In this document: piece after piece, positions 12,201-26,000 of the stretch | Layout of the letters: each line of letters starts with the position of its first letter | Numbering within the stretch: position 1 is the first letter of the stretch | Source of the DNA: Saururus chinensis | Lineage: Eukaryota > Streptophyta > Magnoliopsida > Piperales > Saururaceae | Assembly: GCA_035235625.1 (NCBI GenBank) | Contig: CP141144.1 | Coordinates: forward strand, 42,096,014-42,160,013 | Reading direction: 5' to 3' | DNA: 64,000 bases | Notes under the pieces: generated by a model | The model's database searches: none | What the model was told of the DNA's origin: nothing | The model's input: only the letters and a program-made list of their open reading frames with translations | Made by a program: the position numbers and the translations under genes

Positions 12201-15200
12201 TTAATCTAGGTTCATAAGCACAGTTTACTTCTTGAACAATTAAACATATTACATTAAAATAATCAAATAGAATCCACCAAACACTATAAGATAATATGCC
12301 AATGAAACGCCATTTAATTCATAATGAAATGGAAAAAATTAATGGCAACTACATTGATCATGTGGGTATTTCCCTTAAACTAAATTCACTCAGAAAGGCG
12401 AGAAAGGTCACATGTGGGAAATAATTGAACACTTAACCTCTCCCCATAAACATATCTGCATTTTTTGTATAAGAAACCATGTCTGTGTATGCCGCTGGGT
12501 AAAAATGCACCAGACAATGGGCATTTTTTCCATTTGATACTGTACAGAAACTGATCTAAACATGTTATCTATACATGTCCCCATTGAATTAAACGTACAA
12601 AATGGCTCCTCACCAAAAGAAACTCTTTACATAATTACCATATCAGATTATTTGCATAGTTTAGAAACTTCTATCTTGCTTACATTTGAACTTCTATTGT
12701 TGATATCACTGCATTTCAGATTTGTAATTCACATGCATGATCTAATCAGTCTTCAGTTGAGTGTAGCTGAATCAATTGGTAGCATACCAGTTCGTAAGAG
12801 ATTTTCTAGGCTCTCTGTTCTACATATTCTATTTAAAATATCATTCCCATATATCTGTAGCTGATCATTTCATGGTGAAGGAACAATGATGTAAAATTTT
12901 GATTTCTTAGTTCCAATGAAGAATGACAAATTGGTAAGTTCTCTAACTTTGGAGGGAGAGGAATATAGAATCTTCAGTGGCATTCAGCCCCAAAAGTCTC
13001 ATTTTCTTAGTTATATTGCAAATGAAGTCATGTGTTATGAGGCAGCTTCCAATGCTTACTCAAAGGCTTTTCATGTTCTCCCGCATTTGAGAATTAGATG
13101 ACATTTGAATTTTTTTCTTTTTCTCTTTTTTATTAGTCCCATGTATTCTTTCACCTTTTGAGCATTAATGAAATCAGGTCTTACCCCAAGCTTAACAATA
13201 TAAAAAAAACAAGTTATCTAACCAACATTGTAATGCCTTCCCTACAAATCTAGGTTAAAAAGTGTTCCCAATAATTTGAATAGCATGACTAGCAGAATGG
13301 GCATGAGCTCTACAGTTAACATATAAACTGCAATACTACTAGTACCTGTAGCATTGGTGGCCTTAATGATACTCTCTCATTGGTTTCAACTTTTGGGCCA
13401 TCGACATTGATCAGTGCTAACACCCCATGCTCAGCAACAGCTCTAGATTGCACCTCCTTGGCCTTCATTTCCTCTTTTCTCCTTTTTGTGTCAAGATCGA
13501 TTTGCGCAATGCCAGCATCTACAAAAACACACCTACATGGGAAATAGTTCAGCAATACTGGAACCCACTTTTGATAGCAGTTAAATTAGTATGCCTAAGT
13601 TTTCAGGCTTCTTATAATACCACGTGTGACCAAATATCAACTGGATGCACAGGCAAAGTTTACTGTCAACATCAAAATTTCACCAATAAACTATACATTT
13701 ATGGGAATCTAGACAGAGTTTGATTTATACATTTGACTGGAAAAAAAGGGATTTTTTTGTTTGTTCGGTTATGAGTCTAATGAATAATGCACCCCCGCCA
13801 GGGACTTGGACCCCCTGGAAACTAGAAGAGACCCAGCTCAACTAGATTGGCTTGGCACCTTGTCTAGTTCTCTTTCTGGCTATTTTACATCATAGATATC
13901 CAAGCCTCAAATAAGCAACATATTCACCTATTTTTTACTTTCTTCAGCTACCATGTTCTAGTTTCTTAAACTGTAAGCAGAATAGTTCCTCAGATGCACA
14001 GCCAAAGTCCCTCATTTCGGATAGTTCCAATTATTATGTTTTTGCTCAGTAAAAAAAACAAAAAAAATCTTACTCAATGGTAGTTGGGGTTGCAACAAAG
14101 AGCTGCCTTCGATGCCAAACAGCACTTGTAGCACATGGAATGGCTACATCTCCGAGATATCTATATTGAGGGCGTAATGAAGATATGACAATGTACTGCT
14201 GGTAAGCAAATGCACAATATTCAACTGTCTGGTCCCAGGCAGTCCATTCAGGCTGGGAAAGAAGACCACTTACGGGTTGATAAGTCTCCCAACTGCAAGG
14301 GCCAACTACTAATAAATAATCTAAAATTGAAGAGCATATAACACATACAAGTTTAGCATGCAATATAAATCTTACGCTTTCTAAATTTTTAAAATTGTTA
14401 AGAACCTATTAGACAATGAATGTCCTGTATTGCTACATATGAACAGAAAATACTACCTACAGGTTTAGTGTGCAATGTGACTCTTAAGCTTTCTAACTGG
14501 GAACCTATTAGACAATGCATATCCATAATTGTTATGTGTAAATAATATCTGAAATATTCATTTGACACAAGAATCGTTTTAATTAGCAACTTCTCCAAAA
14601 TCTTCTCAGCATGCTGAGTCTAAAGGAATGGCAGCAAATGTATAATAAGAAAAGGGTGGGTGAAGATTATCAAAAAGAGGGCAAGGAGCGGAAGACAGAA
14701 AAGATAACAGGTCAACAAGTAAACACACAAAAAAGGATGCAATTAAGTGAAATCTCCATAATCTTTCAATATACAAGTTATGGTTTATTTTTTTCAAATT
14801 TCACAATTCCTTCACATAAATCCCAACCTACTTCTGCTGGATCTGGATGAATTACGGCCAAGAAGTAGGGCATTAATATCACACTGTGTTATTACCACTT
14901 TCCCTGATGATAGTCATACTTATCAGCTTTTCTCTCCCAACAACATTCCTTGTTTCTTTTGTCATGCCTCTGCTTTTCCCACATTGAATGCAAACAGAAA
15001 ATACTTTTGAAAGTATTAGATTTTGTCTCTTTAAAAGGAAACTACAATATCCTTCCGAAAAAATGTGCTGAGTTATTTACTCGCTTCTTAAGCCGCTATC
15101 TATTTAGGGAGGGCCAATATTTTGAACGAGATAAAATATGAAGTTTATATAGGGCCTACAAAACATAATTTTAGAAAGTAAACCGACTGATTGACTAAAG

Positions 15201-18200
15201 TCAGTAATCATCTCGTGATATTGAAAGGTAACAATCCACTCTGAGATGACTAGAGCAAGACAAATTGCAGAACTTTCTTACAATGCTCTAGTCCAAATAG
15301 ATGACAAGTATTTTATAGGGTTATAATACTTGGGGATTTTTTTATTGGTTTTTAATTATCTAGCACACACAATTGCTTAAATGGTGTAAACTCAAACTAC
15401 CACTCACCACAGGCATATCTCCTTCCACAAAAAGAGCATGTCTCTTTTCTTATTCTTTTCTGGTGTATGTTTTTTCTTTTATATTTTCTGAATACAGAAA
15501 GGCTATATGTAAGGAAAAAGAAAGAAGCAATCAGATTATATTTGATTTACCAATGTAAACAACTCACCAAGGCCCTTTTGAACCACAAACAGTTTCCTAT
15601 CCAGTTGTCATGTTATAAAAATGCGCTTATAAATGTATGTTTTAAACGAGATAACTCTTAGTCTAAATATGTTTTAACTCAGGACTAAGTCAAACACTTT
15701 ACGTCTTCTCCATGATACAAAACAAGAGCACAACAACAATGGCAATGTGCAAGATTTGTGGTAAATAAATCTTGATATTTGGGTACCACTACCATCTCAG
15801 ACCTGTATAGCTGAAAGTTCTGTGGAGCTCCATCAGGAACTGGAGATTCCAAAGCTGGGAGTCCACCATTGATGCCAAGCCCTGATAAAGACATGGGTTG
15901 GATAGTGGAAATAGCTGTAGCAGCAGAAGGGCTGATCCTGCGAGATGTCCTGTAGGCAACACCCAGTAATGCACCACCATGCAAACCAATGACCTAGAAC
16001 ATACAAAATCTGTCAGTCAATAAACAGTGTACACTTAAACATGGAGTACTCAAAAGCAAAAATAAAGCCAAACAAATCACTTTGAAAACAAAAGAAGAGA
16101 TGGATCAGTGATTTATATATTTGTTACCGGTTCATTACGGCCATCAATAGATCGTATCATTACATGTGAAGTTCCATCGTCCAGTAAGATTCGCACTTGA
16201 ACTGTGGCTGTAGAAGCTGCTGTAGCAGCAGCCGCAGCAGCTTGAGCTGCAGCAGCTGCAGCTTCCTTAGCCTTTTTTGAGCCCCCCTTAGAAACTAGAG
16301 GTATTCTAGGGGTTAATGCAGTCTCTAGCAGAGCAAATCTGTCACGACACGTATCCCAGGCAAAAAGCCTACCAATTCCAGAGTCAGCAACTGTCCAGTC
16401 ACTAACTTTATAAACAGAAAAATAAGGAATATCCGGCCAAACAACTGCAAGATACCTGAAAGGAAACAGAACAATTAACTTCAACTACAAATAAAAAAAT
16501 ATTAAATTAATACTGAAAATTATAAATTACAAATTTTTCGGAAGAAAGAGAAAAGATAAGTAACACAGCAAATACAATAGAAAAATTAGACTAAAGGCCT
16601 TGTGCATTCACACCACACACATGCACACTCACACAAGAGCGTGAGAGAGAGAGAGAGAGAGAGCAAAGAACATAAACCAACAAGTAACTTACTTGCCGGA
16701 ACTGCTCACAGACAGCACTGAATAAGAATCATGGGGAACAGGTGTACTTATATGTTTCTTTATCTGCTTCACATGTAATGGTTCCACAGATTCGGCCTTG
16801 CCTCTGCCTGTATCTGATATTGAACCAGCAGGTCCAAGAGAAGGATTGGGAGCATTAGACAGTTGAAACTGAAGCAATTTAAGCTCCCTTTCTACTAAAT
16901 ATACAGCAGAATGCTCTCTGCTTCCAGGAGGAGTCGGTAGAGCAGCTACAGCTGGAAGAGAACGTGGATCAAACTCACTAAGAATAACACCAATGTTAGT
17001 GCCAGTGGCAACGAGGTGTGGTTGTAGAGGATGAGCAACCATACAGTAGACCTGAGATCAGAAAATAGTTCTTAAAGGCAACCCTTAAGGAAAATGAAAA
17101 AGACTGCATAAATATCTGTAATCTACATATCAAATACAAACTTGAGCATTTAGAATACATAGGTAAGGTCTTAGAAAATGTAAGAGAGTACCATGAATAA
17201 TGACAATATTTATGTATGTTAAATGTTGTAGATCCAAGCATCTACGGAGAAATTAAAGGTGAATAAGGGAAGAATTTCTAAGATGACGAAGATGGATGAC
17301 GAGGGGAAGGATTAGAGTTGAGAAAATAGTTTAGACAAAAGGGGGAAAATCAAGACAATAGATTAGGTCAGACAATGAGAAGAAGGATAATCAGTTAGAG
17401 GCTTCTATTCCATTCATTCAATAAGAGAAATTAGGGCATACCCTTACATCAAATAGAACTCCTAAACGGGCCCAAATAACTAGCCTAAAAGCCCATTAAC
17501 ACTAATTAAATAGAAATTATAAGTAACTCTTAAATAACATATCTCAATCAATAATAAAGTAAATTTATTCCAAATGGGACTGTAACGGGTCATAAGACTC
17601 ATAACATTAGTTAACTTAGTTTCCATCTAATCATAACTTAACTAATGCCTGAATGAATAGCAATATGTAAAGCATACCCTGAGCTTTTTGTGAGGGGCAA
17701 TAACTTGGGGAGGAACAAGTGAAGACAGTTCACACAATGGCCTTGTCAAGGCAGAATATGTTGGGTGTTCAATAGCCCTATAACAGGAAACACTTGCATT
17801 ACGGCGCCAACTCAGTAGAAGCAACTAATATTTGCAATGCCAGGAGGGGAGCCATGAACATACCAGATGTGAGAATCCTTCACACACGTTAAAATATCAA
17901 GATTTGGAGCTCGAGGATGGCACCAAGACGCTACACTATGACAGGCAAGTTTAGGAACAGGTTTGATACGTTTCAGCTCCTGAAAAAAAATATGGCACAT
18001 GTCATATGGACATTGAATAAATCATAAAAATCAAGATGAATATGACAAAAAAAAACAAGCTATAGCATGAAGAAGACGAATGAACCTTGAATGAAATAGT
18101 ATCCCATATAGCCAATGTCTTATCCACTCCAATTGTAATCAGATGTGGTGCACTTCCCATTATTCTAGAGAGTTCAATAGCCACAACACCCCCATCATGT

Positions 18201-21200
18201 GCCTACAAGCAATCCACAAAAGCATGCAATATGAGTCACAATGATATAACCATAAGACTATGAATCCTTAAAACTAAAAAAGGTATAAGCTTTACCGAAC
18301 AACACAAATTGAAAATGAAATCCCACATGTACAAAAGGTAAACTAAACTAAATTTATACATATTTCATGTAAATTCACTAGAAAAAAAATTATACCTTCA
18401 AACTCAGCTTGGGTACAAGTTCACGTGAATCATGAGAATGGTCTGCACTCCAGACTACAAGCAAACCATCACTACCACCAGAAATTAATAGTGACTGGGA
18501 GCAAATAAATTAAAAGGTAAGAAGAACATCTGGCTAAAATGACAATTTAAGTACTGAAAATTGGTGATTCAGATTAATGAGCACAGTTTAGTATTTTGAA
18601 TCAGCTTTCACATTTTTAAATGTATAAATTATGATGCAATCAAAGTTCATACCTCGCCAGAAGCAGCCATAAATGTCATCAAACATGAAATTGACCCTTT
18701 ATGCCCTCCTGTGTATCTCCTAGCAAGCTGTTCTGGATGAATGTTAATAACAATATTCAATTACAAATAAACAATGGTGGGAAAAAAGCTTTTAGAAAAC
18801 AAATCTGGAGGACCTTCCATGTTATCATTGATAGAACTCTAATCACACCATCAGAGCCACCAAATGCAACAAGAGGGCCATCACCAGCAGCAGACTTAGA
18901 CAGGAACTCCATACTGCAGAAAGTATGAAATTTGCTTTATCATCAAGATGAGCTTTAATATGGCTGAATAGTCACAATATTAATGTAAACAACTTTTAGA
19001 AACTCAAACAGAAGCTGGTAAGGCAGTGATAGAATAAAAAACTGAAACCAAAGGATTTCTTAATTTAGGCAACTAACAGAATTTTTTAAGCTTCATATTG
19101 ACAAAATTAATATCAATGTATATACTTCCGCCTATTAATGATTTTATTAGGTTGTAACAAGCACAATTACATATACCTTTTCTCATCTAATTAACCATAT
19201 TTTCGTTTAGAACAGTTTATATTTTTCATCCATATGAAGCTTTTAAACTGCATAAAGGATCAAAATTAGGCCCAATACATCCTCCATCTATATGAAGCCT
19301 TTAAGCTGCAGAGTTTATTAAAAAAACAATTGAATTCTAGTGTCAACCAATAATATGATAACAAGAAATTTATAACAAAAGAAACTGTCGAATAACTTCA
19401 CATTTAATGTTCATACCCACTAAAATAATATTTGCTATTTATTTAAAGACCAATTCATCCATACAATGAATGTTTTCCCAATGACTAAGTTTTCAAGTCT
19501 TAAGAGTATCCTCAATGATACAAAGGAAGGGAAAAGTAATTCGCATTCAATTACTTTGAAAACCAATTAAAGAAAGTTTTTACATTTTCGAAATTTTATT
19601 TACACAGGCCTGTATATTTTTGACAAACAGATTCAGCTCACTGTCCTTTAAACATATGATGAAGAGCTTATATAAATGTAACTTGTTACGTTTCATGTTC
19701 AATTTACCAATTACAATAATATATTACCGTGGAGTTCATGAAAAATTTCTTGGTGATGCAAGACAAAATATTTACTATTATTATAATGACAATGATGGTG
19801 AAGAATATGATCATCATAATGTCTGTTGTTCTTCAGTGCATCCACATTTAACTAGCACTCCACTTCTCCAACAGCATTCACAGTACATATGATTCACAAA
19901 GTGAGGTGGCTAAACTCAGTTTATAAGAATTAACATTTAAATTTCTATTTCTTAGAGTATACCATGCTTAATAAAAAATTACCAACAAATAAATAAAACA
20001 CACACTGTTCTCCACACCTCAAAGAAAATTAAAAGGAACTAGATGAGGACTTGCCAAAGAAGAGATCTATTATCAAGTTCTTGCTTTGGTACATCACGGC
20101 CACGCATTGTTACCAAGTCTAAAAATATGGCCTTGTTCTCACAGCAAATGACAAGAAAATGCCTTCCCCTGGTGGCTGGAGCTGGCGGAATAAATGCTGA
20201 TGTATGCTGATTAACTGCAGATGGAGCCTCAGCAGCTGCAGAACGATTTTGCCAGAGTTGCCAAAATCGCACATCGTCATCATAGAAGGTAACCTGCTTG
20301 ACACTTGAGGAGCAACATACCAACGGCAGTGACAACTCAGCAAAAATAACAAAAAAATACTACAATAAGATTGTAAGGAAGATGCTTTACCTCCCTCCTC
20401 GAATGGCTTCTGTAGGCTTTCCTCTGCTCTCTGCCAGGACAGAAGCAAGATAGAATGAGAAAAGTACACACTGTTTAATGATTGGCAAGGCAACAACTAA
20501 GAGCTACAGATTGAGCACAACTAATGTACATCCTGGTGAGTAATTAAATTAAGAGTCATCAGTTTTATTGTCATTATCACCAAACTCTTCAACCCATCTA
20601 TTTAGGTCATTTGAGCAAGGATTCTGCTCCAATAGTCGAACAATTTTTCAGCCATTTGCACACATAGAAGCAACACCATCATAACTCTTTTAACTGGCTC
20701 TGTGCTCTTCGGCCTTTCCATCTTCCTCAGAGTTCCTCAACAAGCCCTTGTTTCATCTTCGCACAAGCTGTCAGCTGTCTTGACATGCAAATAGCTTCCT
20801 CTCACTTTTTTTGCCCAATGATCTTTTTTATGAGTTCATAATATATTTTCTTTTTTAAAATGAATGTAAGCTATTTCTGTGAAGTCACTTCTCATTATAT
20901 TGTTTCAATTCTTCTCGGGATTTAGTACTATCATCTAGAATTTCCCCTATTTCAGCACTCTTAAGTCAAGCATTCAGCTCTGCCACCATAGGCAACCAAC
21001 TCTCCAATCCCCTTTCTGGAAAGAAAAGGAGTTCACAAGGTATACTCCAATTTTATCACCATCAATTGCAGACTCCTTGAAAATACTATAACTCCTGTGA
21101 GATACTAAAAGTCCAGCATAATCAATTAAATTTGGTTCCTCCTCATCCAGGTTCAGATTCTGCGAAAGGAATAAGCTAGATACGTGCAAACTGCTTTCTA

Positions 21201-21765
21201 CCCATAAACTCATTCTTAAATCCCCAATCCTCAAGAGGTAGCCTACTAGGACTCGTTGCACAGGAATTCACATTTGGAAGCTAAAATGAACCAGCATTAG
21301 ATATGAATCTACTGCACAAATTCTTCTTGGACACCTCGTATAGTTCCAATTCGAACACATCGAATCCAGATAACTTCATGTTTAAAGCAATTTACAGAAC
21401 AGGTTCTCTTACCCGTTTCTCCCTCCGCCAGCTTCTCTAGCTTCGCCCCCACCAGCCGCCTCTCGTCCACTCCACCAGCTTTCAGCTCATAAATCACCTA
21501 AAATGTACACCAACAACAGAAACTTCATCAATCCAATCCGCCAAATCCGTCTGAAAAGGTTACGGTATTCCAATGCCGACAATTGAGCTACAAATGAAAC
21601 AAAAATGAAGAAGAAAATCCGAAGAAACAAAACCTGGCGATGCTCCCAATTCCAGACGGAGACGTGGTCGGAGTCGTCGGCCGTTACGATCCAAGGCTGC
21701 GTCGGGTGCACCTGGATTTTCACTATCTTGTCCGGGGTCGGCCGGAATGCCCGAAGCCTCAGCAT
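9222..21765 (-). CDS. TWD40-2: TWD40-2, WD40 subunit of the TPLATE endocytic complex (21 coding exons)
   Basis: Orthologue of Arabidopsis At5g24710, a TPLATE adaptor complex subunit acting at the plasma membrane in clathrin-mediated endocytosis. Exons in transcript order: 21765-21634, 21497-21413, 20430-20391, 20303-20055, 18913-18814, 18727-18653, 18494-18396, 18202-18086, 17979-17864, 17777-17678, 17051-16693, 16455-16128, 15993-15803, 14292-14074, 13532-13346, 11909-11662, 11492-11400, 11319-11218, 11132-10772, 10662-10525, 9779-9222. Phases agree at every junction, giving 1298 residues. The start MLRLRAFRPT matches the family start. WD40 propeller sequence fills roughly residues 1-480 and includes 'DDSDHVSVWNWEH' and 'VDKTLAIWD'. 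An Ala/Gln-rich run lies near 553-578. Helical solenoid-like sequence follows to about 1113, including 'EFDLAMQSNDLKRAL'. Exon 21 encodes a Pro/Ser/Thr-rich tail, shorter than I recall for Arabidopsis. The intron after exon 4 has a GC donor; all others are GT-AG. The frame shows no stop or frameshift. Confidence 0.95.
16638..16664. repeat. (GA)n microsatellite in intron 11 of TWD40-2
   Basis: A short GA dinucleotide run directly follows CACACA-type repeats in the intron between exons 11 and 12. It is outside coding sequence. Confidence 0.8.
17230..17640 (-). mobile_element. Possible copia-LTR-like remnant inside intron 10 of TWD40-2
   Basis: The stretch around 17440-17530 resembles 28590-28690 by eye. 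Both carry AGGGCATA-CCCTTACA, then AAATAGA, a GGGC block, 'AGCCCATTA' or 'GGCCCATTA', and ATTAAA. The shared order suggests two copies of one dispersed element. I cannot define the ends, and the orientation is a guess. Confidence 0.35.
18914..20054 (-). other. GC-AG intron 4 of TWD40-2
   Basis: Exon 4 ends ...CTTCTTTG and is followed on the minus strand by GCAAGT (20054-20049). The acceptor is CTGCAG at 18919-18914. Joining TG to T restores a Cys codon and the conserved 'SLLCMEFLS' sequence. No GT near this position keeps the frame. GC-AG introns are a known minor class of U2 introns whose donors match GCAAGT closely, as here. Confidence 0.85.
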
Positions 21766-22140
21766 CTTCGTGCAACTCTCTTACACCGTCCCCCCAGCCC
21801 TTTCTCCCCACAACGGATCGATCCGACACCAAAGATCCAACCTTTCCGGCTTTGAATGAAGAAACTCCCTCGGATTTCTGACCTTCCGATCAAATGCGCC
21901 GACTGAGTCGTGCGAGATCCGAGCAGAACCACCGCCGATCCGCCATGAATCGGTGGAGGGAGGTGGACGGAGGATCCTTCGTCGAGAGAAGACTGGGACT
22001 GGTGAAATGTTGGGAAGATCCAGTACGAGTACTATTTTTTTATGAACACGGACCGAACACGGACACGGACATGGCCCAATATAAGATGTCATACGAGCTT
22101 TGTGCGAAACTGATCCTGGTTTAGTAGGCCCCATATATCA
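21766..22140 (-). promoter_or_regulatory. 5' leader and proximal promoter region of TWD40-2
   Basis: This GC-richer block directly upstream of the start codon contrasts with the AT-rich DNA beyond it. It should hold the 5' UTR and core promoter. I cannot place the transcription start, and no convincing TATA box stands out. Overlapping open frames on both strands here are typical of GC-rich leader DNA and are not called as genes. Confidence 0.45.
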
Positions 22141-22400
22141 ACTGTGTTACATCATCAGGTAAGTTTTTCCTTAATTGTCCGTCTGTTTTTTTAGTGTCTA
22201 TTATGTTCATGTCCATCACTCCATCTATGTTCGCCAGCGTCCGTTTGGCAGAATTTAAACAACGATGGGCTCGGACAAACAGCCCGATTGGCAAACGCGG
22301 TTGTGGACAGCCTGGGACTTTTACATGTAAAGTTAACATTTTTTTTTACATTAATATAGCTCTTTTGGTTTTTCAACATCTAAGCTCCATGAAGTAAAAA

Positions 22401-22640
22401 TTGGGAGGACTAAGTTCCCTGCCGAAGCATTAAGCACATGATCTAGTGACACAAAAAGGACTCCATCTACCAAGCATTAAAAAAGATTGGGAGGACTATG
22501 TTCCCTACCAAGCACTCTAAGTACATGATTCAGTGGCACAAAGGAGACTACATCTAGGAAAAGATTGGGAGGACTATGTTCCCTACCTAAGCAGTGATCC
22601 AACAACACAAAGGGGACTACATCTACCGAGTACTAGAAAC
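22401..22640. repeat. Three tandem units of about 80 bp
   Basis: The core TTGGGAGGACTA(A/T)GTTCCCT recurs at about 22401, 22487 and 22565. Each copy is followed by a similar run containing GCA...ACACAAAG and GACTACATCTA or GACTCCATCTA. No reading frame is conserved across the units. Origin unknown. Confidence 0.75.
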
Positions 22641-24360
22641 CTATAAAGATGTCATCAAAAGAATCTTACTTGGCGGCTCGCTTGAGGGTATCTAACACAA
22701 TACCCTCTATTCTTGTTGTGCCCTGCATAATCAATAGGGATTGTTTGTTATACAAGGTGTTGGGAAGGGATATGACAAAAGGACAAAGGATTCTCTCCTT
22801 GAAAAGGTGAAACATTAAAGGGAGAATGAGGATGCAGTCAAGCTAGCCCTCCCTCGTTCCAAAAAGTTTGAGCAGTAGACAAGAGATTTTTAGTATTGGT
22901 AGATGATTTGGAGGCCTCCAACAAGTATTTGTAGGCAACATTTACTTCTCGGAAATTACCCAAAAAAAAAAAGAAATTTTTTTGTATACCATCATTAATG
23001 TGAACTTATTTTTGTATAACTTATGTGGTTTAAGTTTTAAATCAAATAGCATTTATAATAAACTTTATATTTATACATAACATCACAATAAATATACTAT
23101 GTAAATATTTTTTACTAATACTTAAATTATGCTCTCATCATCTCCTCCTCTGTTATGTGTTCTCTTTTCTCCTTGTCGGCTACACCATTTTCTGTTTCTA
23201 ACAAGGAGGAGTCGCTTCAATGGTGGCGTTGGGCAATCGCCCTTGTCGGAAACTAGAAGCACCAGTTTTGGTCATTGTCAGGTTGGCTGGAACCAGAAGC
23301 GACATGGAAGATGAATGTGGTTTTGTACGCAATCTTCTTTCCTTGAAGTTTCGCTCATTTCCTTACGACAAACAATTTCCGGTAGTTATCTCTCGAATTC
23401 ATTTAAATTTGCTTTCTCGGAGGTGAAATTAGAACATATGGGTACATTATCTCTAGAATTTATTATAAAAGATTGATTAGTTTTATCTGCATGTTGGTTT
23501 TAATTTGACATTTCATCACCCGTCTTCTCTTCTTTGATATTATTTTCATTTAACTGGCATGCAGTATCTGAAGTCGTCATTCATTACCTTACTTTGACCC
23601 TCACCAATAGTTATATTTGTAATCTCAGTCCAACCACAAGTTTTTCTCTTAAATTTTCTTTTATTCATCAATTTAATTTTACTGTTTTTGTGCTAATTGT
23701 TTCCTTTCATTACCAAAGAAAAAGTTATTGCAGTCCAAGCTACATAAGGCATCTTCTAGTGGAAGTGTTTTTTACAAGAGCAAGCCTCCTATTGTTATTA
23801 AAGATATTTTAACTTTCAGAGAGTACTTAAGTATGATTGCTTGCTACCCTTATTTTACCTTCCAAGGTAGTAGTCTTGAATGTTTCAACTAACTTATTGA
23901 ATATCAACATTTGAATTCTAGAACCCTATCAAAATAGACAAACAAGTAAAGACCAACATCTATCGAAACATTTATATAACAATTTAATCAACTTTAGATA
24001 AACAGAAATGTAATCATTGCAAACAAGCAGAACAACAGTTATATGTAAGGAAGTTATTAGGCACTAACCTATTCGTCAATAACACGTATGTTCATAATGA
24101 TTCCAAACCCTTTGAGTCAAACGAGCATATTTTGGTCTTTTTCAATATTAGACATTTTATTGTCTATTGAACCTTACTTGTTGATAGTTTAGATATTAGA
24201 ATACAAGTCATTGTCATTACAAACCAAGAAAAATAGTAAACAATATAAATGTTGTTACCAATCAATAATCTAAATCCATATAAACAAAAATAAACTCAAA
24301 TTATTATACAACTCATAAGTTATTTGGTAAATACTTTTTTTAAATTCAATATTTCATGTC
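22641..24360. other. Intergenic, no gene recognised
   Basis: AT-rich sequence. A GC-richer stretch at 23125-23430 carries two short overlapping plus-strand frames (61 and 68 residues) without recognisable motifs. The part after 23900 lies near the 3' side of the Helitron remnant and may belong to it; no hairpin plus CTRR end was identified. Confidence 0.45.
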
Positions 24361-24365
24361 ACTCC

Positions 24366-25028
24366 TCATGGTATTGTCTTATCTGAAGAATGTTTGATTA
24401 AGATTTTTGTTTTCGACTTAGAAGTACCTCTTGACAAAGTAACATATAATTGGCCATGTGAAAAAACAGGTTCTGGTAAGTATAGTCCTACATTTTCAAT
24501 GGTCAAACCTTGAGCTTTATTAATAGTAATTACAAATGCAAGCCTCATCGAAAATTGTTTACATTCAAATCTAAATAAGCACTTTTCATTACCTACTGGC
24601 ATGAGAGGAATCCTTGGCAAAAAAATATTTCTTCCTTTATATTCCCCTATTGCAATTTGAGCACGTATAACATTATGATCAAACTTGATACAAGTCAACC
24701 TTGTTTCATTACACAAACTATTCCTTAGATCTAAGATTTGCAATAACATAATTGGGCAATTATGCTTGAGTACCAATTTATGTGGAGGCAAGCCATTAGA
24801 GTAAGTGTGTTAAGGAACTCATGTGGATAAAAATTATTTATATTGTCAATTGTCATTTCATAACTGTAATATGTTACTGCATTATTACTACACATGGAAA
24901 CAATTCTTGAATTTATTTGATCAACATATTTATTTTTAGTTGTCAATATGCACCTTCTTTCCCAAGTAACTTGATTCCAAAACTTGTGTTTCTAAAAATG
25001 AAATATGATGTGGATGGTTGTCTACAAG
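24366..25028 (-). pseudogene. Helitron PIF1-type helicase, C-terminal part
   Basis: Two overlapping minus-strand frames give the C-terminal half of a Helitron/PIF1 helicase. The first carries 'ILTTKNKYVDQIN'. The second (24366-24791) carries 'QFSMRLAFVITINKAQG', the late helicase motif, and 'GQLYVTLSRGTSK', the usual C-terminal motif. A frameshift lies near 24780. The upstream half lies beyond S3, at 28800-30395 on the same strand, so S3 split this gene. Helitron helicases drive rolling-circle transposition; this copy is dead. Confidence 0.85.
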
Positions 25029-25669
25029 TAGGGTGTCACGCCCTGGCGATGCCCGACCCGAGCCGAACCCGGTCCAAGGGCCGGTCAAGCGCGCGGGGGC
25101 GACGAAGTAAAATTGAGAAACGATTCTAGCGGAAGACTTAATCCCTAACCATGGGCGATTAACAGCAACACGGAGTGCGCACAATCCTTTGAGCAAGAGT
25201 AAATAAAAGGGAAAGAAAAGGTGTTGCTTAACACAAAGTAAACAACAATCTCAAACCCACAAGCTTAGTTTAAGTAAAGCCCACACCGGCTCAAAATAAG
25301 TCATAAGCAAACATAACTGTAACATGTGACATAAATCCACAACAAGAACCCTACACAAAGGTTCGAACATAAAGCATGAAAGAAAAGATGATAAGTCACG
25401 CAACAATCTCCATCATCACACCCAAGCTACCTCTGACCTTTCCTCAAAAAGGCAATCCTGTCCGTCTGCGTGTCGCACCACGCAGCCCCAAATCAAAACA
25501 CAAGAGAGGGGTGAGTTTTAACACTCAGCAATGGTTTTAATATCACTGTCAACGTAGAAAATACGATAGCTTAGAAATGAGATCGTTTCAGATCAAAGAT
25601 TTACATGGTGCATCACTTTCTGATCACACATTCATATCACTTAACACTGCATAAAAATGCATAATTCAA

Positions 25670-26000
25670 CCTGCATGGATGTATCTCTAGCATACATATT
25701 CCCACATGCATTCACATCATAACCAATCCCGCATGGACGTATCTCTAACATACATATTCCACATGCATAACATCAAAATCAGCATGCATGGATGTATCTC
25801 TAACATACATATTCCACATGCATAACATCAATATCAACATGCATGGATGTATCTCTAACATACATATTCCCACATGCATAACATCAACATCAACATCAAC
25901 ATGCATGGATGTATCTCTAACATACATATTCCACATGCATAACATCAATATCAACATGCATGGATGTATCTCTAACATACATATTCCCACATGCATAATG
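25670..26000. repeat. Tandem repeat in S3, about six units of 50-60 bp
   Basis: Each unit contains GCATGGATGTATCTCTAACA followed by TACATATTCC(C)ACATGCAT. The inverted counterpart in S8 (53115-53330) has about four units, so copy number has changed since the two insertions diverged. A 122-residue frame through the array is a repeat artefact. Confidence 0.9.
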
